A DNA stretch of 27,210 nt from JBEIUL01 sp044356865 (GTDB taxonomy: Bacteria > Planctomycetota > Phycisphaerae > Phycisphaerales > SM1A02): positions 1 through 27,210 of the forward strand of contig JBIKVN010000011.1 of NCBI GenBank assembly GCA_044356865.1. The letters run 5' to 3'. Positions 22,639-27,210 of the stretch are shown here, in pieces (position 1 is the stretch's first letter; the number at the start of each line of letters is the position of its first letter). The notes below the pieces were generated by a model, which searched no databases, was not told the DNA's origin, and was given only the letters and a program-made list of their open reading frames with translations. The position numbers were made by a program, and so were the translations under genes.

Positions 22639-22695
22639 GTACTCGTGGGACGTTCATCGCAGGCCCCATCCGCGGACGGCTTGGGCTTGCCTCGT

Positions 22696-22714
22696 GGCCG
22701 GCCGCAGGCCGGCC
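22696..22714. repeat. REP-like palindrome B
   Basis: GGCCGGCC, loop GCA, GGCCGGCC: a perfect 8-bp stem. Read on the minus strand the loop is TGC, so it is an inverted-orientation copy of the same core as palindrome A. It lies 46 bases past the reductase stop, and with A it fills the gap between convergent gene ends. Confidence 0.7.
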
Positions 22715-22760
22715 CTCCCAGTGACCGGCACGACGTCCGTTGCGAACCCCGCCGCCCTCC

Positions 22761-23798
22761 TCAATACACCTCGAGCATGCACCGGTGGGTCGCCCGGATC
22801 CGCCGCTTGAAGTGCTCGTCGGTCCACTCGGAGGGGTCGAGGCCGGCGATCTCGTCGGCGACGGTCAGGTAGCCGCGGTGGAGGCCGCGCTTGCCCAGCG
22901 TCGAGAAGATGCCGGTCTGCATGCCGGCGAGGCCGCAGATGTAGATGAGGGTCCGGTCCGAGCGGAAGAGGTCGGCGAAGCGTTCGAGTCCCCGGTCGAC
23001 GTAGTGGTGGACGTACTCGCCCTTGCTCCCTTCCGGGGTGCCGTCCGGCCGCAGCTCGCGGCTGATCACCGGGTGGTAGGTGAAGTTCGGGTGGGCGGCC
23101 GCGAGGGCCCGCAGTTCGGCGTCGTAGAGCAGGTCGCTGGTGTACGGCGACCCCATGAAGAGGTCGATCCGGCTCGTGCACCGGGTCCAGCCGGCCCGGA
23201 AGGGCGAGCCTTCGGGCGGGCCCTCGAGCAGTTCCTTCAGGAACCCCCGGAACGGGGCGATGCCGGTGCCGGTGGCGAAGAAGGCGTAGTCGTGGGCGTT
23301 CGGGTCGGTCGGCAGGACGAACCGCTTCCCGTTCGGGCCCGAGACCGCGACCGGATCGCCGGCCTTCAGGTCGCACAGGTGGTTGCTGCAGGTCCCGAGG
23401 AAGAGGCGGTGGTCGGCGGGATCGTCGCCCTCGCGATGGGGTTCGCGCTCGGCGATGAGCCGCTTCGGGGTGGTGGCGATGACCCGGCCGTGGCCGTCCT
23501 CGCCCCAGGTCGGGCTGGCGAGCGAGTAGAGGCGGACCTTGTGCGGCTTCCCGTTCCCGTCGGTCCCGGGCGGGACGACCCCGAAGCTCTGGCCGGCCCG
23601 AAAGGCCCCGGCGAGTGGCGTGCCGGTGACGTCGATCTCGACGTGGCGGATGAACGACGCCGACTTGGACTTGGTGCAGAGCCGGCTCGCCCGGATCGTC
23701 CCGGTGACCGGCGCGGCCGGCGGCACGACATGCATGCGGACCTCGGGCAGCGTCGGCTCGCCGGCGAGATGTGGATGGCTGGGGGACGAGGCGGTCAT
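22761..23798 (-). CDS. Plant-type ferredoxin--NADP(+) reductase
   Basis: A 345-residue flavoprotein moving electrons between NADP(H) and ferredoxin or flavodoxin. Motifs follow the plant and cyanobacterial pattern: RLYSLAS (89-95, FAD), GTCSNHLCDLKAGD (135-148), TGTGIAPFRGFL (176-187, NADP pyrophosphate), CGLAGMQTGI (288-297), and a C-terminal Glu-Val-Tyr with Tyr345 expected to stack on the flavin. The N-terminal 30 residues are Pro-rich and variable. The ATG at 23798 has no purine-rich site upstream; the frame stays open far beyond it but there is antisense to murA, so the longer version is rejected. The C-terminal catalytic part is also similar to reductase components of oxygenases such as BoxA, but no iron-sulfur ferredoxin domain is fused. 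No ferredoxin gene is adjacent. Confidence 0.88.
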   Translation of the reverse strand: MTASSPSHPHLAGEPTLPEVRMHVVPPAAPVTGTIRASRLCTKSKSASFIRHVEIDVTGTPLAGAFRAGQSFGVVPPGTDGNGKPHKVRLYSLASPTWGEDGHGRVIATTPKRLIAEREPHREGDDPADHRLFLGTCSNHLCDLKAGDPVAVSGPNGKRFVLPTDPNAHDYAFFATGTGIAPFRGFLKELLEGPPEGSPFRAGWTRCTSRIDLFMGSPYTSDLLYDAELRALAAAHPNFTYHPVISRELRPDGTPEGSKGEYVHHYVDRGLERFADLFRSDRTLIYICGLAGMQTGIFSTLGKRGLHRGYLTVADEIAGLDPSEWTDEHFKRRIRATHRCMLEVY

Positions 23799-24032
23799 GG
23801 GAAGGTGGAACGATAGCGGCGCGGCGGCCTCGCGCAGGCCCCGCGCGTCCTGATATCCGCTAGCATCCGCGCCCGCCGGAAGCCCGCGACGGACCGCGGG
23901 AAAACTTGCCGGCAATGTGCAGGGTTTTCGCAGGCTCCTCCGATGGAATTGGGCTTGCGGCGAACGCCGGAACGCCGGCGTGCCGGCCGCAGGAACGACT
24001 CCCATCACCGACGGTTCCAAGGACGGAACTCC
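23799..24032. other. Divergent intergenic region, reductase / murA
   Basis: These 234 bases separate divergent starts. A perfect 10-bp palindrome TTGCCGGCAA lies at 23906-23915, flanked by GAAAAC and GTTTTC that can pair around it; this may be an operator or a hairpin. At 23974-23992 is a partial copy of the REP-like core (GCCGGCGTGCCGGCCGCAGG begins nearby). No clear promoter is visible for either gene. Confidence 0.4.
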
Positions 24033-25424
24033 ATGAGCGACTGCTTCCGGATCGAGGGCGGACGACGCCTCGCGGGCCGCGCCCGCATCGAGGGCTCGAA
24101 GAACGCGGCGCTGCCGCTGCTGGCGGCGTCGCTTCTCACCGAGGAAGCGGTCACGCTGCGGAACGTGCCGTGCCTGAGCGACGTCTCGAACATGGTCCGG
24201 CTGCTGCGGGACCTCGGGGTCGACATCGACGGTGACTGCGGCACGGTGCGGCTGCGGAGCATGGACCCGAACGCGATCCACGCCGGCTACGACCTCGTGA
24301 AGACGATGCGGGCGTCGATCTGCACGCTCGGGCCGCTGGTCGCCCGCCGGAAGCGGGCGGTGGTCTCGATGCCGGGCGGGTGTGCCTTCGGCTCGCGGCC
24401 GATCGACCTTCACCTGCGGGGCCTCGAGGCCCTCGGGGCGAAGGTCGAGCTCAAGGGCGGCGACATCGTGGTGACCGCCCAGCGGCTGCGGGGCGAGACG
24501 ATCTTCCTCGGCGGGCCGAACGGCTCGACGGTGCTGGGCACGGCGAACGTGATGTGTGCGGCGGCGCTCGCCGAGGGCCGCACGGTGATCGAGTGCGCGG
24601 CGTGCGAGCCCGAGGTCGTCGACCTCGCGAACCTCCTGAACGCGATGGGGGCCCGCATCGAGGGCGCCGGCTCGCCGCGGCTCGTGATCCACGGCGTCGA
24701 CGAGCTCGGCGGGGCCGACCACACGGTCATGCCCGACCGCATCGTGGCCGGCACCTACGCGGTGGCGGCGGCGATCTCGAACGGCGACTGCATCTTCGAC
24801 GACTTCCCCTACGACGTGATGCTGGCCGCGGTCGACCGCTTTCGCGAGATCGGCGTCCTCGTCGAGCGGCTCGATCTCTCGCAGGATCCGCTGCACTGCA
24901 CGGTGCGGGTCACCAGCGAGCGGCGGTTGCGGCCCACGCAGATCACCACGCAGCCGCATCCGGGATTCCCGACGGATCTCCAGGCCCAGTTCATGGCCCT
25001 CCTGTGCTTCGCCGAGGGCAACTCGGTGATCACCGAGCGGATTTATCCCGATCGCTTCATGCACGTGCCGGAGCTGGTGCGCATGGGCGCGAAGGTCGTG
25101 CAGCAGGGCTCGACCGCCATGGTCGAGGGCGTGCGGGCGCTGCGCGGCACGCAGGTGGCCGCCACGGACTTGCGGGCCTCGGCGAGCCTGATCCTGGCGG
25201 GATTGGCCGCCGAGGGCGAGACCACCGTCACCGAGATCCACCACCTCGACCGCGGCTACGTGCGGATGGAGGAAGTGCTGAACCTGCTCGGCGCGAAGAT
25301 CGAGCGGCTGAGGTCGACCGAGGTCGAGCCGAAGCCGATGGTGCTGCCGGCCGAGAGCGAGCCGCGCGAGACGGCGAAGGCCGACGAGGCCGAGGACGCC
25401 CCGCTGCCGACGTTGTTTGGGTGA
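24033..25424 (+). CDS. murA: UDP-N-acetylglucosamine 1-carboxyvinyltransferase MurA
   Basis: Catalyses the first committed step of peptidoglycan synthesis, transfer of enolpyruvate from PEP to UDP-GlcNAc in the cytoplasm. The product is 463 residues. The ATG at 24033 is supported by AGGACGGAA just upstream. Family features: GSKNAALPLLAASLL (21-35, with Lys23-Asn24), MRASICTLGPLVAR (92-105), and the active-site loop GGCAFGSRPIDLHL with catalytic Cys117, so the enzyme should be of the fosfomycin-sensitive Cys type. Further conserved segments are PTDLQAQFMA, ITERIYPDRFMHVPEL, DLRASASLILAGL and LDRGYVRMEEVLNLLGAKIERL. The last 37 residues are an acidic, Glu/Pro-rich extension beyond the usual end. 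The window also holds murG and ftsW but not beside murA, so peptidoglycan genes are dispersed. Confidence 0.94.
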   Translation: MSDCFRIEGGRRLAGRARIEGSKNAALPLLAASLLTEEAVTLRNVPCLSDVSNMVRLLRDLGVDIDGDCGTVRLRSMDPNAIHAGYDLVKTMRASICTLGPLVARRKRAVVSMPGGCAFGSRPIDLHLRGLEALGAKVELKGGDIVVTAQRLRGETIFLGGPNGSTVLGTANVMCAAALAEGRTVIECAACEPEVVDLANLLNAMGARIEGAGSPRLVIHGVDELGGADHTVMPDRIVAGTYAVAAAISNGDCIFDDFPYDVMLAAVDRFREIGVLVERLDLSQDPLHCTVRVTSERRLRPTQITTQPHPGFPTDLQAQFMALLCFAEGNSVITERIYPDRFMHVPELVRMGAKVVQQGSTAMVEGVRALRGTQVAATDLRASASLILAGLAAEGETTVTEIHHLDRGYVRMEEVLNLLGAKIERLRSTEVEPKPMVLPAESEPRETAKADEAEDAPLPTLFG

Positions 25425-25448
25425 GCGTGCGTTCGCCGTCCTCGTCAG

Positions 25449-25469
25449 GCGTCGGCCGCGGGCCGACGC
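25449..25469. repeat. REP-like palindrome C
   Basis: GCGTCGGCC, loop GCG, GGCCGACGC: a 9-bp stem with arms identical to palindrome A and a changed loop. It begins 25 bases after the murA stop. Confidence 0.7.
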
Positions 25470-25503
25470 GCGACGGACGCGGTGCCGTACCGGGCGCATG
25501 GAG

Positions 25504-25522
25504 TGCCGGCCTGCGGCCGGCA
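25504..25522. repeat. REP-like palindrome D
   Basis: TGCCGGCC, loop TGC, GGCCGGCA: an 8-bp stem with the same core as palindromes A and B. It lies 38 bases past the stop of the membrane-protein gene at 25560, so the C-D pair also fills a convergent gap. GACGGACGC follows both C and D. Confidence 0.7.
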
Positions 25523-25559
25523 GCGACGGACGCCGCAGCCGTGCCGCGCCCTCGAAGGC

Positions 25560-26984
25560 TCACTTCGCTTCCATCGGCCTCGTCGACTCTTCCCACGGCG
25601 TCTCGCCCACGCCGTCGATCACGCGGTTCTCCGGCGTCGGCCCGTTCGCCACCAGCGGCCGGAACAGCGTCGCGCCCACGAACACCGCCTGGATCACCGC
25701 GATCGCCGCGACCGCGACGAGCCAGCGATTGCGTTCCCTCGGGCTTGCGTGATCCTCGCCCCGCGGCCACGCCAGCGCGGCGAGCATTGCGACGAACAAG
25801 AGCGTCGTCGGATCGAAGTACCGCTGCGCCACGACGCGATTCACCGCGTGTGCCAGCAGGAAACCCCCGAACAGCACGACCGCCAGCCGGGCGTTCGCCC
25901 CGAGGCCACGCCTGGCCGCCACGTCGACCAGCCGCGCGATCAGCAGCGTTCCCGCCAGGCTCAGCGCGGTCAGCGCCACCGACCACCCGCCCGGCACCGG
26001 CGTCTCGCGGACGAGCGTCCACACCCAGCCGCCGATGCGGCCTTCCTCGAGCGAGACGGTCGAGTCGCCGGCCAGCGCCGTGATCGCCGCCCATGCCACG
26101 ATCGCGACGATCGTCATGGGCTTCCGCAGGAACGCCGCGCCGCCGGACCCGAGCGCGAGCCACAGCGGCGCTCCGTACGCCCCGAACAACGCCAGCCCGT
26201 ACGGCAACGCCGACGGCTGGACCTTCACCTCGTGGTACTCGTGGAACTGCGGCGGGGTCAGTCCGCCCCAGAGCCACGCGAAGAACGCGACCAGGCCGAT
26301 CGCGGGCAGCGTGGCTGCGATCGCCGCGACGGCCAGCGGGCCGCGCGAGATTCCGCCCGCCCGCCACGAACGCCACGCTCCGAGCACGAGCGCCGGCAAC
26401 ACCCACAGGTTGATCTGCCGAACGAAACACGCCGCCGCCGCGGCCACGCCCCAGCGGCCGAGCCGGGCCGGCGTCGCCGCGACGAAGGTCGTGCCGAGCA
26501 GGACGATCGCCAGCATCCAGAGCGAGGCGTTGTCGGTCATCACCCAGATCGAGTTGCCGAGGAAGTACGGGTTCAGGCAGAGCGGCAGGGCGAGCAGGAA
26601 GCCTTGGCTCGCGCACCCTCGCCATGCCGCGAGCCGCCACGCGAGGGTCGCCGCGAGGCCGAGGCCGAAGAACGAGCCGAGCCATTGCAGCGTCGTTTCG
26701 CCCGTCCCGAAGACCTGGGCGAGCGTGGCCAGCGCCACGTGCATCCCCGGCCCGGTCGCCGACGGGTAGTCGGAGAGGTCGACCGCCGGCCATTGGGCGG
26801 CGAACTTTCGCACGAGCGGCAGGTGGAAGCGGTCGTGGTCGAACGACTTCTGGGTGAAGTTGTCCCAGCCCGAGAGGATCCATGGCCAGGTGAGCAGGGC
26901 CACCGTCGCCGCCGCGAGGAGGGCGGCGAGGGCGGCGGGACGAACGCGCGGGGCGGAAGCGGAGGCCACGGGAAAGTCCATCAT
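25560..26984 (-). CDS. Polytopic membrane protein, probable GT-C glycosyltransferase
   Basis: A 474-residue protein with about ten to twelve hydrophobic helices. It starts at the ATG at 26984 (a second ATG follows at once); the frame stays open upstream but that part has no hydrophobic or conserved segments. Helix 1 (RPAALAALLAAATVALLTWP) leads to a loop with SFDHDRFHLPLVRKF and YPSATGPGMHVAL, then many helices with MTDNASLWML and FVRQINLWVLP. The order acidic-loop, YP-x-TGPG and VRQ-x-N resembles eukaryotic ALG10 (DIE2) glucosyltransferases (IFHIPQAQ, ITTPPGLY, FRQTN), which use dolichol-linked sugars. I therefore infer a lipid-linked-sugar GT-C enzyme, with moderate doubt. A polar C-terminus ends the protein. 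Donor and acceptor are unknown. It diverges from the gene beginning at 27060. Confidence 0.75.
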   Translation of the reverse strand: MMDFPVASASAPRVRPAALAALLAAATVALLTWPWILSGWDNFTQKSFDHDRFHLPLVRKFAAQWPAVDLSDYPSATGPGMHVALATLAQVFGTGETTLQWLGSFFGLGLAATLAWRLAAWRGCASQGFLLALPLCLNPYFLGNSIWVMTDNASLWMLAIVLLGTTFVAATPARLGRWGVAAAAACFVRQINLWVLPALVLGAWRSWRAGGISRGPLAVAAIAATLPAIGLVAFFAWLWGGLTPPQFHEYHEVKVQPSALPYGLALFGAYGAPLWLALGSGGAAFLRKPMTIVAIVAWAAITALAGDSTVSLEEGRIGGWVWTLVRETPVPGGWSVALTALSLAGTLLIARLVDVAARRGLGANARLAVVLFGGFLLAHAVNRVVAQRYFDPTTLLFVAMLAALAWPRGEDHASPRERNRWLVAVAAIAVIQAVFVGATLFRPLVANGPTPENRVIDGVGETPWEESTRPMEAK

Positions 26985-27059
26985 CGGCCCGGCGGCGGGG
27001 GGTTCGGCAGTCGCCCCTCCAGCCCCCCTCGGCGGAACGCCGATCGACCTCCTCTGTCG

Positions 27060-27210
27060 ATGCTGCCCGTCGCCCGCGAGAACCACGCCGACGCCGCCCG
27101 CCTGCGGGAGCGGCTTGACGCGTTCTACCAGGCCACCGACGACTACCTCGCGTTCGGCTCGCGCTCCGACCAGTCGCCGTGCTGGCATCCGGTGCTGGCC
27201 CGCATTCGCG
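27060..27210 (+). CDS. Start of an unrecognised gene, cut by window edge
   Basis: An ATG at 27060 opens a frame of 50 codons that runs off the window. The visible part, beginning MLPVARENHADAARLRERLD and continuing with an aromatic-rich stretch (FYQATDDYLAF) and CWHPVLARI, reads as a plausible soluble protein with an initial helix. There is no signal peptide and no clear ribosome binding site. Its position divergent from the membrane-protein gene, 75 bases away, is compatible with a real gene. I cannot assign a family from this fragment. Confidence 0.5.
   Translation, partial: MLPVARENHADAARLRERLDAFYQATDDYLAFGSRSDQSPCWHPVLARIR

Noticed and set aside
22761..25499. A 912-codon open frame on the minus strand covering the reductase and murA
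   Set aside because: Only the part from 23798 downward shows family motifs. The upstream two thirds is antisense to murA, is Arg/His/Ala-rich and has no recognisable domain; it is open because of high GC.
1..27210. tRNA, rRNA, transposase, integrase, toxin-antitoxin or known defence genes
   Set aside because: I looked for these on both strands and saw no cloverleaf, rRNA segment or characteristic protein motif.

Overview
This 27.2 kb window is GC-rich and gene-dense and contains only chromosomal protein-coding genes. I see no rRNA, tRNA, CRISPR array, transposase or phage gene. It most likely comes from a planctomycete of the class Phycisphaerae. The evidence is two secreted proteins ending in PAPGAIALLGLAGLAG plus an Arg run (a PEP-CTERM-like tail), a secreted protein with two C-terminal calcium-loop 'GC-type dockerin' repeats, a cysteine-rich metzincin protease, peptidoglycan genes scattered outside a normal dcw cluster, and frequent starts without a Shine-Dalgarno site. 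The taxonomic assignment is inference from protein features, not from a marker-gene comparison.

Layout. (1) 1-5907, minus strand: a block of four exported-protein genes, namely a truncated reprolysin-like metalloprotease, a dockerin-bearing protein and two paralogous PEP-CTERM-like proteins. The last three have a strong hairpin terminator. Two genes (the metalloprotease and the 4842 gene) have a clear sigma70-type promoter with a 16-bp spacer, and both of their roughly 95-nt leaders can fold. (2) 5908-6473: a stretch without a supported gene. (3) 6474-10713: miaB (tRNA ms2i6A synthase) diverges from a probable operon of a 35-residue membrane peptide, ftsW and murG. (4) 10717-14198: an M42 aminopeptidase diverges from a tightly overlapping operon of ygfZ, a 54-residue membrane protein and an HMG-CoA lyase. 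(5) 14027-16898, minus: a likely signalling operon of a receiver-like hypothetical protein, a GGDEF diguanylate cyclase and a metallophosphatase. The metallophosphatase 3' end lies antisense over the HMG-CoA lyase 3' end. (6) 17252-21043: a stand-alone rpsR (S18), a TPR protein and, divergent from it, an exported HEAT-like protein. (7) 21103-25424: fumC, a plant-type ferredoxin-NADP reductase and murA. (8) 25560 to the end: a polytopic GT-C-like membrane protein and the start of an unrecognised gene.

The genes serve housekeeping roles (lipid II synthesis and polymerisation by MurA, MurG and FtsW; tRNA modification by MiaB; Fe-S maintenance by YgfZ; TCA cycle by FumC; translation by S18) mixed with cell-surface proteins and c-di-GMP signalling. 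The most distinctive unexplained signal is a family of short GC-rich palindromes built on CGGCC-TGC-GGCCG. They occur as two pairs, each pair exactly between the 3' ends of convergent genes, with a degenerate partial copy upstream of murA. I found no convincing new defence or mobile system here.
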